Shown one piece after another: positions 1-9,795 of a DNA stretch of 35,582 nucleotides. Each line of letters starts with the position of its first letter. Within the stretch, counting starts at the first letter, position 1. Origin of the DNA: an uncultured Flavobacteriales bacterium (GTDB lineage Bacteria; Bacteroidota; Bacteroidia; Flavobacteriales_G; Salibacteraceae); the NCBI GenBank assembly GCA_913057205.1, contig CAJXNO010000028.1:1-35582 (forward strand), in the 5' to 3' direction. Both the position numbers and the translations under genes were made by a program. Below the pieces are notes generated by a model. The model searched no databases and was not told where the DNA came from. It saw only the letters and a list, made by a program, of their open reading frames with translations.

Positions 1-679
1 CTAGCGGGATGAGGTTTGTAACGTTGTTGATCACCTTGCCGGTCAACTCCTCTTCCGTTTTGATGATGATCCACTCACCTTGGCAAAGGTTGAAGGGCAG
101 CCAGTTGAAGAAGGGGTTTTCTACCGCAAACGGACCCTCACAGAAGATGATCAAGTCGTACTGCTTCCCATGGTAGTGAACGCTTTGGTCTTCTCGAAGC
201 TGCAGTTCATGGTAATCCAAGCGCGCATCGATCAATTGGTCTTTGGTTTCCAGATCAGCCAAGTAGGCGTCTTGCAGGAGGCTGCAGTCGACCATACCGG
301 CTTGCTTCACCGGTCCGTAGCCATCCTTGATCGGTGCCATGTAGTGAGGATGCTGCTCTTCTTCCCGAATCCGTTTTCCCCAGAGCGATGCATAGTCTTC
401 GCTCGGAATGCGTTTCTCGAACGTGATGGGGTGTTTCAATGAAATGTTAAGCCGCGCTTCTAGGCCCTTAAAAAAGCCGTGCATTTCAGGAAGCAATTCA
501 TCCACCATCCAACTCAAATTCAGTCGACGAAAAACCACCGGATTGAACATCCCAGTGGCAATTCCTGTGCTCGAATTTTGGGTACGATCACATAGCAGAT
601 CGAAAGCAATGCCGCGCGCTATAAGTTCCTCAGCTACGGTGATTCCAGCCAACCCGCCTCCGATGATCAATGCCTGCAT
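1..679 (-). CDS. FAD-dependent oxidoreductase (DAO-like), C-terminus cut by window edge
   Basis: Reading the minus strand from an ATG at 679 gives 226 open codons with no stop before the window edge, so only the N-terminal part is present. The start MQALIIGGGLAGITVAEEL contains the Rossmann GxGxxG motif (Gly7, Gly9, Gly12) that binds the ADP part of FAD. Around residues 40-50 is TGMFNPVVFRR, resembling the NP-x-x-x-RR segment of Bacteroidota oxidoreductases of the D-amino-acid-oxidase fold. Family knowledge: such enzymes oxidise amines or amino acids, but the substrate cannot be told here. It is divergent from the T9SS cargo gene, and 83 bases separate the two starts. I found no convincing promoter for it. 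Confidence is high for an FAD-binding protein and low for any specific reaction. Confidence 0.85.
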   Translation of the reverse strand, partial: MQALIIGGGLAGITVAEELIARGIAFDLLCDRTQNSSTGIATGMFNPVVFRRLNLSWMVDELLPEMHGFFKGLEARLNISLKHPITFEKRIPSEDYASLWGKRIREEEQHPHYMAPIKDGYGPVKQAGMVDCSLLQDAYLADLETKDQLIDARLDYHELQLREDQSVHYHGKQYDLIIFCEGPFAVENPFFNWLPFNLCQGEWIIIKTEEELTGKVINNVTNLIPL

Positions 680-762
680 GCTACGAAGGTCTGCAAACTT
701 TTTTGGTTTCCTAGACAACTATTTTTTTGGCGAATGCATCTCTTTTATCAAATCACTTACGG

Positions 763-3700
763 ATGAAAAAGCTACTAATTCTCGGATTATTTATGTGTGG
801 TCTCCTGGGTTTACAAAAGGAGGCGAAAGCGACCCATATCATGGGGATGAACATCAACTACGAGCACATCAACGCGGATTCATTTTGGGTCTACCTCGAC
901 TTCTGGGAGTACTGCGGTGGTTCTGCATTTAATGGGCAAGCAACTTGGGCAGCTAGTGGTGGCTATGCTGGGTATAGAATCCATTGTATGCAAACGGAAA
1001 CCTCTTCCCCTTTTATCATCGCTCCGCTGGATACAATAGTCGACGTATCGCCGATCTGTGATTCCTTATCTGCTACATTGAACTCTTGTATCGCTGGCTG
1101 GCAAACAGGGCTCTTGGGTATTCGTTGGTATAAGTACAAGCACTTGCTGGTGATAAGCGACCACATGCCATCTTCATCCTGTTCTGAGTTTGTTTTGTTC
1201 TACGGCACTGGGGCAAGGAATACGGGAGTGAATTATGTCAACCAACCTGGCATCGCAGCTTACACTACAATCAGAGCAAATACCTACCCCAACAATAGTT
1301 CACCGCGGTTCACGACGAATAAGCCCATTCCATTTTTCTGCAATGGTCAGAGCGTAACGTACAATTGGGGTGTAGTAGAGCAGGATGGTGATAGTCTTTA
1401 TTGGGAATTGGATACTGCACTTACCAATACGTTCAATTTTGTAACCTGGCCCAATTATATTGACTACGCTAGTATCACTACGCCTCCTATTACCTTTTCA
1501 GGTGAAGAACCGATGGATGGGGTTCAGATTGATCATGCAACGGGAGAATTGACATTCACTGCCTTTAAACCAGGGGGATTGGTCGCGGCGAACTACGCCA
1601 TTGCGGTCAAAGTGTCTGAATACAATCCGCAAAGCGGCGAATTGATCAGTACCACCCAGCGAGATGTGCAGTTCATCGTAACGGACTCGTGTAACAACAA
1701 TGCACCACAACAAGATACCAATGGGGTGTTGAACTTCAGCGGTACCGGAGCGCAGACGGGTCCTAACCTCATTGATGTGTGCGTCGGTCAGAGTTTCTCT
1801 TTCCAGGTGGCCGTGTTTGACTTGGATACAGCAGGTAACTTCTCCAACGACAGCCTGAACATTACCTGTAACATCGACTCGGTGCTCCCAGGTGCAACTT
1901 GGACCACCTTGGGTACGAACCCAGATACGGTAACCATTTCATGGACGGCCGTTCCAGTGAACCAGACCTTTGTTCCGTTCAACATTACGGTAGAAGATGA
2001 CTTCTGTCCGGTCACGGGCTTCAACATCTTCAACTACATCATTCGGATCTCTCCGCGAACTTTCTTAGGTCCGGATACAGCGATCTGTAGCTTGGATACC
2101 ATCCAACTGGATGCCAACGGGGGCGACACCTTCAACTGGTCGGTGCTCTACGGAGACCCGATACAGGTGGGAACGAACTTCGGATGCGTGCAGTGCAAGG
2201 ATCCGTGGATCCATCCAAGCCAGACCACGGCCTACGTAGTGGAAAGTAACTTGAACGAGACTTGCGGTAACAAGGATACCATCGTAGTGGAGGTATTCAA
2301 CCAGTTCCCCGTAGAGATGGAGCCGATCAACGGCGGTACAGTCGACACGGTGGTCTACTGTTCAACCGATGGACTAGACACCTTAGTGGCACAGACGCCC
2401 GGTGGAACCTATCTGGGTCCGGGTATAGTGAACACCACCGCAGGGGTCTTTGCGCCAGACATATTGGATCCAGGCTTTGGTAGGGACTCAACGATCACGG
2501 TGACTTACGTTCTGGAAGGCGTGTGTGCGAACACCTCCGAGCTGAACATCCGCGTGAAGGGGCAACCAGATGCACGGGTATTGACGCAGGGTCCGTTCTG
2601 TAAGAACAGCACAAGCGAACAGCTGGAAGGATACACTCCTGGTGGAACATGGTCAGGACCGAACACCACGAGCAGTGGTATCTTCGATCCAAGTGCCTAC
2701 GCGAACACCGCACCGGATACGGTCATGATCTTACATACGGTAGATGACAGCGGCTGCGTCTTCACCGACTCAGCGCAGTTCAGGATCATCAATGAGTACA
2801 ACTCAGACATCGACAGTCTACCGAAGATCTGTCAAGGAGAAGAAGTATCGATCCGCTTGAACGACTATGAAGCCGATCCGTTCGGAACATGGAGTGGGGA
2901 GAACGTGGAGGAAGACCCGAACCAAACCGGTGTATTCTTTTTCAATTCTGACAATGTAAAAGCAGGAACCTATGACATCACGTATTCCATAGAGGGTGAA
3001 TGCGGAACAGAGACCACCGAGCAACTAATTGTGAGTCTGTTACCAGATGCAACGATCTACGGCGCAGACAGCGTGTACTGCGACAACATTGTAGACAGCG
3101 TATTACTAGAGACCGAGCGTCCGGATGGTCGCTGGGGAGGCACCTTGCCTTCGCTGCACGACGGATACTTCATCCCAAGCACCATGGGTGAAGGGCTTTA
3201 CACGATCACCTATGAGTTGTATGACACGGTAACCACGTGCTACAACAAGAATGAAGTGGAGGTACGCATTGCTCGTACGCCTGTTCGTCCGAAGTTGGAC
3301 GGTGGCGGCCCATACTGCCAGGGAGATAACTGGTGGGTGCGCGGCGATGGACTGTTGAGCAACACCTATAAGTGGTACAGCTGGGATGGTACCTTCCGCG
3401 AGGAGAACACAGACAGCGTACTTACCATAGCAGACATGGAGCTGCTGGGTGCAGGTAACCCGTTTGAGTATGGTGAGTTGGTAGACATGCCAACCACGAT
3501 CTTCGGAACCCAAGTGAGCGAGTATGGTTGCGAGAGCGCTTACTCCAAGCTGGAAGTGATCGTGAAGCCATCACCGAACGCCTTGTTCGTGATCGATTCT
3601 ACGCAGAGTGATGTAGAGCGGGCGATAGATGGTGCCTTGACAGGAACTGCACCGTTCACGGCAACGTACTTAAACTTGAGCGGTCCTGATAGCTTCAGCT

Positions 3701-4155
3701 TGACCTACACGTGGGACTTCGGAGGCTACAGTCAGATCTTTGATGAGACGGGAGACCCGATCACCGAGACGATCCCAGAGATCGGAAGCTATCCGGTACA
3801 GTTGATCGCAGACAATGGTCAGTGTACCGATACCCACACGGTGATCGTACGCATCGATCGCATCACGAACTTCTTCGTGCCAAACGTCTTCACACCGAAC
3901 GGCGACAACAACAACGACTTGTTCGAGTGGGACATCGAGGGCATAGATGAGTTCCGTATGACGGTGTATAACCGCTGGGGTAAGAAGGTCTTTGAGACCG
4001 AAGACTTGAACACCTTCTGGGATGGTCGTAGACAGAACGACGGAGCAGAATGCGAGTCGGGAACGTACTTCTACGTGATCACCGGAAAGGAGCAAACCTT
4101 GGATGCGGAACCCGTAGAGTGGCGAGGCGATGTAACGCTGATCCGCGAAGATTAA
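763..4155 (+). CDS. Large secreted protein with 80-residue Ig-like repeats and T9SS type B (gliding motility-associated) C-terminal domain
   Basis: This 1130-residue protein starts at the ATG at 763; an upstream in-frame TTG at 727 would place 12 polar residues before the signal peptide and is rejected. Residues 1-23 are a signal peptide (MKKLLILGLFMCGLLG, cleavage near AKA/T), followed by THIMGMNINYE, a start I associate with large Bacteroidota surface proteins. A DGDSLYWEL segment near residue 215 resembles a motif common in them. From about residue 540 come four modules of about 80 residues, each with an N-terminal Cys, a G-T-W/Y-x-G-P-like core and a second Cys. A PKD-like segment (residues ~950-1035) precedes the C-terminal domain (1037-1130; FVPNVFTPNGDNNNDLFEW, then YNRWGKKVFE). 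Family knowledge: this domain directs export by the type IX system to the cell surface. The role of this protein is unknown; adhesion is an inference. A terminator follows. Confidence 0.93.
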   Translation: MKKLLILGLFMCGLLGLQKEAKATHIMGMNINYEHINADSFWVYLDFWEYCGGSAFNGQATWAASGGYAGYRIHCMQTETSSPFIIAPLDTIVDVSPICDSLSATLNSCIAGWQTGLLGIRWYKYKHLLVISDHMPSSSCSEFVLFYGTGARNTGVNYVNQPGIAAYTTIRANTYPNNSSPRFTTNKPIPFFCNGQSVTYNWGVVEQDGDSLYWELDTALTNTFNFVTWPNYIDYASITTPPITFSGEEPMDGVQIDHATGELTFTAFKPGGLVAANYAIAVKVSEYNPQSGELISTTQRDVQFIVTDSCNNNAPQQDTNGVLNFSGTGAQTGPNLIDVCVGQSFSFQVAVFDLDTAGNFSNDSLNITCNIDSVLPGATWTTLGTNPDTVTISWTAVPVNQTFVPFNITVEDDFCPVTGFNIFNYIIRISPRTFLGPDTAICSLDTIQLDANGGDTFNWSVLYGDPIQVGTNFGCVQCKDPWIHPSQTTAYVVESNLNETCGNKDTIVVEVFNQFPVEMEPINGGTVDTVVYCSTDGLDTLVAQTPGGTYLGPGIVNTTAGVFAPDILDPGFGRDSTITVTYVLEGVCANTSELNIRVKGQPDARVLTQGPFCKNSTSEQLEGYTPGGTWSGPNTTSSGIFDPSAYANTAPDTVMILHTVDDSGCVFTDSAQFRIINEYNSDIDSLPKICQGEEVSIRLNDYEADPFGTWSGENVEEDPNQTGVFFFNSDNVKAGTYDITYSIEGECGTETTEQLIVSLLPDATIYGADSVYCDNIVDSVLLETERPDGRWGGTLPSLHDGYFIPSTMGEGLYTITYELYDTVTTCYNKNEVEVRIARTPVRPKLDGGGPYCQGDNWWVRGDGLLSNTYKWYSWDGTFREENTDSVLTIADMELLGAGNPFEYGELVDMPTTIFGTQVSEYGCESAYSKLEVIVKPSPNALFVIDSTQSDVERAIDGALTGTAPFTATYLNLSGPDSFSLTYTWDFGGYSQIFDETGDPITETIPEIGSYPVQLIADNGQCTDTHTVIVRIDRITNFFVPNVFTPNGDNNNDLFEWDIEGIDEFRMTVYNRWGKKVFETEDLNTFWDGRRQNDGAECESGTYFYVITGKEQTLDAEPVEWRGDVTLIRED

Positions 4156-4175
4156 TTAGAACAGTAATAATGACG

Positions 4176-4209
4176 GAAGCCTCCTGAGATTCAGGGGGCT
4201 TTCTTTTTT
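4176..4209 (+). terminator. Rho-independent terminator after the T9SS cargo gene
   Basis: A 10-bp stem (AGCCTCCTGA with TCAGGGGGCT, one G-U wobble) spans 4178-4187 and 4191-4200 with a 3-base loop. It is followed by TTCTTTTTT. It begins about 20 bases after the stop codon at 4155 and ends before the next promoter. Confidence 0.85.
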
Positions 4210-4222
4210 CTGCCATGTTGCC

Positions 4223-4250
4223 TTGATAAGTGATGAAGCGGTTAAGTTTG
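4223..4250 (+). promoter_or_regulatory. Bacteroidota-type promoter for the sugar kinase operon
   Basis: The -7 element TAAGTTTG (4243-4250) matches TAnnTTTG exactly. A TTG lies 17 bases upstream (4223-4225) and another 22 bases upstream (4218-4220), both within a plausible -33 range. The GTG start at 4255 is only four bases after the -7 element, so the mRNA is probably leaderless or nearly so. Confidence 0.6.
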
Positions 4251-4254
4251 CAGC

Positions 4255-5109
4255 GTGATATGTGTAGCAGATAGCGGGTCAACCAAGACGGATTGGGTAT
4301 TTGCGCAACCAGGCGGAAAGAAGGAGGATTGGTTGCGCTTCAGCAGCCAAGGCTTGAATCCCTTTTACGTTTCAACCCAAGAGGTTGCACAGACCATCGA
4401 GAAAGCGATTCCATTGGAGATCCGTGAGCAGACCACGCATGTTTATTTCTATGGTGCCGGATGCAGCAGTCCAGACCGAAACCAGGTTTTGGTGAAAGGT
4501 ATTGAACCGAAGTTCAAAACAGCGAAGGTTGAAGTAGATCATGACCTACTTGCCGCAGCAAGAGCAAGCTGTCAGAACGAAAACGGAGTAGTTAGCATCT
4601 TAGGAACAGGTTCAAACTCCTGTAAGTACAACGGCCGGGAGATCGTAGACAACGTTGACAATCTTGGGTTTTTATTAGGCGATGAAGGAAGTGGCGCAGA
4701 CATTGGAAGAGCCTTAGTGAAGGCCAGGTGTTACCGCGAAATGCCTGCAGATATCCAAGCCCGCTTCGATGAACAGTTCGATTGGGATCGCGAGAAAATG
4801 CTTCAGCAGGTATACCACCGTCCCATGCCCAACCGATACATGGCCTCGTTTGCTCCCTTTTGTGGAGAGCATATCCACGAACCCTTCATTCAAGGATTGG
4901 TAAAAAGCGTAATGCTTGAGTTTATAGATCGGCATTTATTGAAATACGATGTGCCCGATTGGGAGCATCACTTCATCGGGTCCATTGCAGCACACTTTGA
5001 GGGCGAATTAAAGGTTGTTATGAAGAAACGAGGCCTAAAGCTTGGAAAGATCATTAAACATCCTGTTCATTCGCTGTTGAATTTCCATTTGGAACAGCAT
5101 GCGCTTTGA
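4255..5109 (+). CDS. BadF/BadG/BcrA/BcrD-type ATPase, N-acetylglucosamine kinase-like
   Basis: This 284-residue protein has the ASKHA sugar-kinase fold. Residues 6-14 (DSGSTKTDW) form phosphate loop 1, LGTGSNS (116-122) the second phosphate loop, and GDEGSGADIG (142-151) the adenosine/catalytic segment. Family knowledge: Bacteroidota proteins of this type are annotated as N-acetylglucosamine kinases that phosphorylate cell-wall or environmental aminosugars using ATP in the cytoplasm. The exact sugar is an inference. The start is GTG at 4255; the nearby ATG at 4260 is out of frame and hits a stop at once, and only the GTG start leaves the ISGST-like N-terminus complete. It overlaps the NUDIX gene by 11 bases, which indicates translational coupling. 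Confidence 0.85.
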   Translation: MICVADSGSTKTDWVFAQPGGKKEDWLRFSSQGLNPFYVSTQEVAQTIEKAIPLEIREQTTHVYFYGAGCSSPDRNQVLVKGIEPKFKTAKVEVDHDLLAAARASCQNENGVVSILGTGSNSCKYNGREIVDNVDNLGFLLGDEGSGADIGRALVKARCYREMPADIQARFDEQFDWDREKMLQQVYHRPMPNRYMASFAPFCGEHIHEPFIQGLVKSVMLEFIDRHLLKYDVPDWEHHFIGSIAAHFEGELKVVMKKRGLKLGKIIKHPVHSLLNFHLEQHAL

Positions 5110-5737
5110 TTTTTTGGAGCAACATCTTGAAGTATTTGAGGGACTGCCGCTACCGGGTGTAGAGGCACATGATGCCATTTTGCCTGAGGTGGCTCGTCAG
5201 CGCAAGCAGGCGCTCAAGCAAGACCCCAACCCGAAGATCAGTGCGGTGGCAGCAACTATTTTTCCGAAGAATGGCGATGCAACCATTTTGTTGATTGAAC
5301 GGCAGCCTTATGATGGGGTACACAGTAATCAAGTGGGTTTCCCAGGCGGAAAAGTAGAGGAGGGAGATCTTGACCTGAAGTATACCGCGTTGCGCGAGAT
5401 GCATGAAGAAGTGGGTATCGATCGTAGCCTTCCGAAGCATGTTCGCTCGCTTTCACAACTTTACATTCCGCCGAGTCGTTTTTTGGTTAACCCATTTGTG
5501 TTTACCTTGGATGAGCTTCCACCCTTGATAAAAGATGAACGAGAAGTGAAAACGATCTTGGAGTTGCCGGTGCATCACTTACTTGATGATGCAAGCATTG
5601 AGGTCGGGAAGATCAAAACGAATTACGGCGTCTCTATTCGAACCCCATATTTTGTGTTCGAAGGGTTCAAGATATGGGGCGCTACAGCGATGATGTTAAG
5701 TGAATTGAGACAACTACTAAAGCATATGCAGGCATGA
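5099..5737 (+). CDS. CoA pyrophosphatase-type NUDIX hydrolase
   Basis: This 212-residue protein carries a NUDIX box at residues ~82-107, with TALREMHEEVGID at its core. Just before it is VHSNQVGFPGGK, the extended (S)xxQVxFPGG signature of the CoA-pyrophosphatase (NudL/PCD1) branch. As in that branch, the box is one residue longer between GG and RE than the general pattern. Family knowledge: these enzymes hydrolyse CoA or oxidised CoA to phosphopantetheine and 3',5'-ADP using a divalent metal. The start at 5099 overlaps the kinase gene by 11 bases, and its TGA overlaps the next ATG in an ATGA junction, so three genes appear to be one operon. Substrate preference cannot be read from the sequence. 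Confidence 0.88.
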   Translation: MRFDFLEQHLEVFEGLPLPGVEAHDAILPEVARQRKQALKQDPNPKISAVAATIFPKNGDATILLIERQPYDGVHSNQVGFPGGKVEEGDLDLKYTALREMHEEVGIDRSLPKHVRSLSQLYIPPSRFLVNPFVFTLDELPPLIKDEREVKTILELPVHHLLDDASIEVGKIKTNYGVSIRTPYFVFEGFKIWGATAMMLSELRQLLKHMQA

Positions 5738-6561
5738 TGAGAGGGATAGTGATGATGGTTTTATGGTTAGGGATGGTTCAAAACGTATTTGCTCAACCGC
5801 CCTTGAGTAAGCGTTTGCAAAAAGAGAAGGCCGAGTTCGAAGCTTTGATCGCAAGAGAGGCGAAATATGATTCCTTGGTTGCAGCTGCAGATGAAGCGTT
5901 CATCCAAAAGGACTATCTGCTTGCACGCATGACCTATGAGGATGCAATTCCTTTCAACGATGAAAAAGCTCAATGGCTTCAATCGAAAGTGAATGACCTT
6001 GATATTCTGATGGCGAAGAATGCAGCACGTGAGGTAGACTCCATCATGGTAAGCCTTTCACCGAAGGAAGTGCAACAACTCCGTTCTGAGGATAAACCCG
6101 TGGTAATTGAAGGGCGATCGATTGAGGCGCCTTTGCCTTTGCCAGAGCGTGAAGTAGCTCAGGATACCGTTGAAGAGAAGGTCGCCAAGGAAGAACCTGT
6201 TCAGGTAAAGCAGAAAGCCACCATTCAGGCAGCGCCTGTGCAAGCATCTGCGCCAGAAGTTAAGGAACCCGTGAAGCAAGCCTCCGTAAAGCCAAGTCCG
6301 AGTTCGAAGGTTGAAAAGGTCAAGGTCAAAGAAGACTTTTCGTCCTACGATAACGGCATCACTGAAGAGACCTTCAATTTGCAAAACCATACGGTCTTAC
6401 GGATCGTGGTAAAGGAAGGCATCGACGTGATGGTCTTCAAGAAAGTGAAGCACAATTGGGGCGGCGAGTTCTATTTTTTGGATGACGTAGCGACCACCAA
6501 AAGATATTGGGACGATCAAGTGGCTACATACCGCGACAAATACGGAACCGAAGGAAATTGA
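5734..6561 (+). CDS. Exported protein with TPR-like N-terminus and conserved Bacteroidota C-terminal domain, function unknown
   Basis: The protein has 275 residues. Residues 1-20 form a signal peptide (VMMVLWLGMVQNVFA, cleavage before QPPL), so it is probably periplasmic or outer-membrane associated. Residues ~45-90 contain a TPR-like helical pair (ADEAFIQKDYLLARMTYEDA). Residues ~125-205 are a Glu/Lys/Val/Pro/Ala-rich linker, probably unstructured. The C-terminal ~70 residues start at YDNGITEETFN and include VFKKVKHNWGGEFYF. I recall similar tails at the ends of other Bacteroidota TPR-like or gliding-associated proteins, but assign no function. ATGA overlap with the NUDIX gene suggests co-transcription. 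A second ATG immediately follows the first, so the start could be 5734 or 5737. No terminator-like stem is seen after it. Confidence 0.8.
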   Translation: MMRGIVMMVLWLGMVQNVFAQPPLSKRLQKEKAEFEALIAREAKYDSLVAAADEAFIQKDYLLARMTYEDAIPFNDEKAQWLQSKVNDLDILMAKNAAREVDSIMVSLSPKEVQQLRSEDKPVVIEGRSIEAPLPLPEREVAQDTVEEKVAKEEPVQVKQKATIQAAPVQASAPEVKEPVKQASVKPSPSSKVEKVKVKEDFSSYDNGITEETFNLQNHTVLRIVVKEGIDVMVFKKVKHNWGGEFYFLDDVATTKRYWDDQVATYRDKYGTEGN

Positions 6562-6565
6562 ATAG

Positions 6566-7978
<1,413 letters not shown>

Positions 7979-7996
7979 TAATGAACAAAGCAGTGG

Positions 7997-8025
7997 AAAA
8001 GCAGTCTTAACGACTGCTTTTTCAT
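7997..8025 (+). terminator. Rho-independent terminator after gdhA
   Basis: AAAAGCAGTC (7997-8006) and GACTGCTTTT (8012-8021) form a perfect 10-bp stem around a 5-base loop. The T-run continues for one base past the stem. It separates gdhA from kbl by sequence. Confidence 0.75.
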
Positions 8026-8045
8026 TTCAATAAAACGCTAATCGT

Positions 8046-9242
8046 ATGTACGGAAACCTACAACAGCAATTACAAGACGAACTGAAGCAGATTGAGGCGG
8101 ATGGCCTTTACAAAAAGGAGCGCATCATTACTTCTGTTCAAGGCGCTTCAATCAAGATCAGCACTGGACAGGAAGTGCTGAACTTCTGTTCAAACAATTA
8201 CCTCGGTCTTTCATCTCACCCTAAGGTAGTGCAGGCGGCAAAAGACGCCCTCGATAGCCATGGCTTCGGTATGTCGAGTGTGCGCTTCATTTGCGGTACA
8301 CAAGACATCCATAAGGAGCTTGAGCAGAAGATCGCTGATTTCTTGGGTACGGAAGATACCATCCTCTATGCCGCGGCATTTGACGCGAATGGTGGGGTGT
8401 TTGAGCCATTGCTCGGTCCAGAAGACGCAATCATCTCTGACTCCTTGAACCACGCGAGTATCATCGATGGTGTTCGTTTGTGCAAGGCGAAGCGCTTCCG
8501 GTACAACAACAACGACATGGCGGATCTTGAGACGCAACTCAAGGCAGCGAATGAAGCCGGTGCACGCAACAAGATCATCGTGACCGATGGTGTATTCTCA
8601 ATGGACGGCTACGTAGCGCAGTTGGATAAGATCTGTGACCTCGCGGAGCAGTATGATGCTTTGGTGATGGTAGACGAATGTCACGCAACCGGATTCATCG
8701 GTAAGACGGGTAGAGGTACTCATGAGCTCAATGGCGTAATGGGTCGAATTGACATCATTACAGGTACACTAGGTAAAGCACTTGGTGGTGCTATGGGAGG
8801 TTTTACCTCTGGTAGAAAGGAGATCATTGACATGCTGCGCCAGCGCTCACGTCCATACCTCTTCAGCAACTCATTGGCGCCGAGCATCGTTGGTGCCTCC
8901 AATGCGGTCTTTGATCTGTTGAGTCAGACCACGGAGTTGCGCGATAAGCTAGAGTGGAATGTAAACTACTTCAAGGAACAGATCAAGTCCAAAGGCTTTG
9001 ACATCAAAGATGGCGACTCGGCCATTGTTCCTATTATGTTGTACGATGCTGCCCTTTCGCAGGAGTTTGCTGATCGTTTGTTAGAAGAAGGCATCTATGT
9101 GATCGGATTCTTCTATCCGGTGGTTCCGAAAGAGCAAGCCCGCATCCGCGTGCAGCTTTCCGCAGCCCATGAGAAGGAGCACTTAGACAAAGCGGTGGCA
9201 GCCTTCGAAAAAGTAGGTCGAGAATTGGGCGTATTGAAGTAA
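8046..9242 (+). CDS. kbl: Glycine C-acetyltransferase (2-amino-3-ketobutyrate CoA ligase)
   Basis: The protein has 398 residues, the family's usual length. It is a PLP enzyme of the alpha-oxoamine synthase group that cleaves 2-amino-3-ketobutyrate with CoA to glycine and acetyl-CoA, the second step of threonine degradation. Landmarks are [14 protein letters not shown] (46-59), [16 protein letters not shown] (71-86), [10 protein letters not shown] (210-219) and the PLP-lysine segment [10 protein letters not shown] with Lys244. The closeness to the well-known Kbl sequence throughout favours Kbl over the paralogous KBL-like synthases BioF or serine palmitoyltransferase. No threonine dehydrogenase gene lies beside it in this window. 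The start is only ~20 bases after the gdhA terminator and no clear promoter is visible between them. Confidence 0.93.
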   Translation: MYGNLQQQLQDELKQIEADGLYKKERIITSVQGASIKISTGQEVLNFCSNNYLGLSSHPKVVQAAKDALDSHGFGMSSVRFICGTQDIHKELEQKIADFLGTEDTILYAAAFDANGGVFEPLLGPEDAIISDSLNHASIIDGVRLCKAKRFRYNNNDMADLETQLKAANEAGARNKIIVTDGVFSMDGYVAQLDKICDLAEQYDALVMVDECHATGFIGKTGRGTHELNGVMGRIDIITGTLGKALGGAMGGFTSGRKEIIDMLRQRSRPYLFSNSLAPSIVGASNAVFDLLSQTTELRDKLEWNVNYFKEQIKSKGFDIKDGDSAIVPIMLYDAALSQEFADRLLEEGIYVIGFFYPVVPKEQARIRVQLSAAHEKEHLDKAVAAFEKVGRELGVLK

Positions 9243-9275
9243 ATATCTCTTGGGATAAAAACTTTTTGTAACTGT

Positions 9276-9305
9276 TTGATGCAGTTAAAAATAGTTCTAT
9301 CTTTG
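9276..9305 (+). promoter_or_regulatory. Consensus Bacteroidota promoter for rplM-rpsI
   Basis: TTG at 9276-9278, a spacer of exactly 19 bases, and TATCTTTG at 9298-9305 give a full match to the -33/-7 consensus of the phylum. This is the best promoter in the window and fits high expression of ribosomal protein genes. Transcription should start near 9309-9312, giving a leader of about 30 bases. Confidence 0.85.
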
Positions 9306-9338
9306 CGCCCCTTTTTGAGGGAATAAAACGTAGGAATT

Positions 9339-9794
9339 GTGAGTCATTTGAGCTATAAGACCATTTCAGCCAACAGCGAAACTGCAGATAAGCAGTGGGT
9401 AGTTGTTGACGCTAAAGGCCAAACACTAGGCCGTTTCGCTTCTCATGTTGCATACCTTTTACGAGGTAAGCACAAGCCAAACTTTACCCCACACGTAGAT
9501 TGTGGTGACAACGTCATCGTGATCAACGCAGAACAGGTGGAGTTGTCTGGTGCTAAGCTTGAAACAAAGGAGCGTCTATGGCACACAGGCTTCCCAGGTG
9601 GTCAGCGCAGCAGAACGGCTGAGGAGACCTTGCAACGTAAGCCACAAGATCTCGTGGAGTACGCGGTGAAGGGAATGCTTCCAAAGAATCGTTTAGGACG
9701 CCAGATGTTCCGCAACCTATATGTGTACGTAGGAGCTGAGCATCCACACGAGGCACAACAACCGAAGACCATTGATATCAACGCAATAAAGTAA
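9339..9794 (+). CDS. rplM: 50S ribosomal protein L13
   Basis: At 151 residues this matches bacterial L13. QWVVVDAKGQTLGRFASHVA (residues ~19-38), KPNFTPHVDCGDNVIVINA and GMLPKNRLGRQMFRNLYVY are its signatures. It is an early-assembling protein of the large subunit. The start is a GTG at 9339; it yields MSHLSYKT, closely resembling the N-terminus of flavobacterial L13 proteins, and no in-frame ATG lies near. It is followed by rpsI after a single intervening base, the common L13-S9 pair. It has a strong promoter upstream. Confidence 0.96.
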   Translation: MSHLSYKTISANSETADKQWVVVDAKGQTLGRFASHVAYLLRGKHKPNFTPHVDCGDNVIVINAEQVELSGAKLETKERLWHTGFPGGQRSRTAEETLQRKPQDLVEYAVKGMLPKNRLGRQMFRNLYVYVGAEHPHEAQQPKTIDINAIK

Positions 9795-9795
9795 G

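Noticed and set aside
727-762. Start of the T9SS cargo gene at the in-frame TTG at 727
   Set aside because: It would place 12 polar residues before a clean signal peptide; the ATG at 763 gives a standard Sec signal.
80-932. Open frames on the plus strand at 80-442 and 408-932
   Set aside because: They are antisense to the FAD oxidoreductase or overlap the signal region of the cargo gene, and the translations show no family features.
2401-3360. Direct DNA repeats or a CRISPR-like array in the cargo gene
   Set aside because: The period is in the protein and the nucleotide similarity between units is low; there are no identical repeats and spacers.
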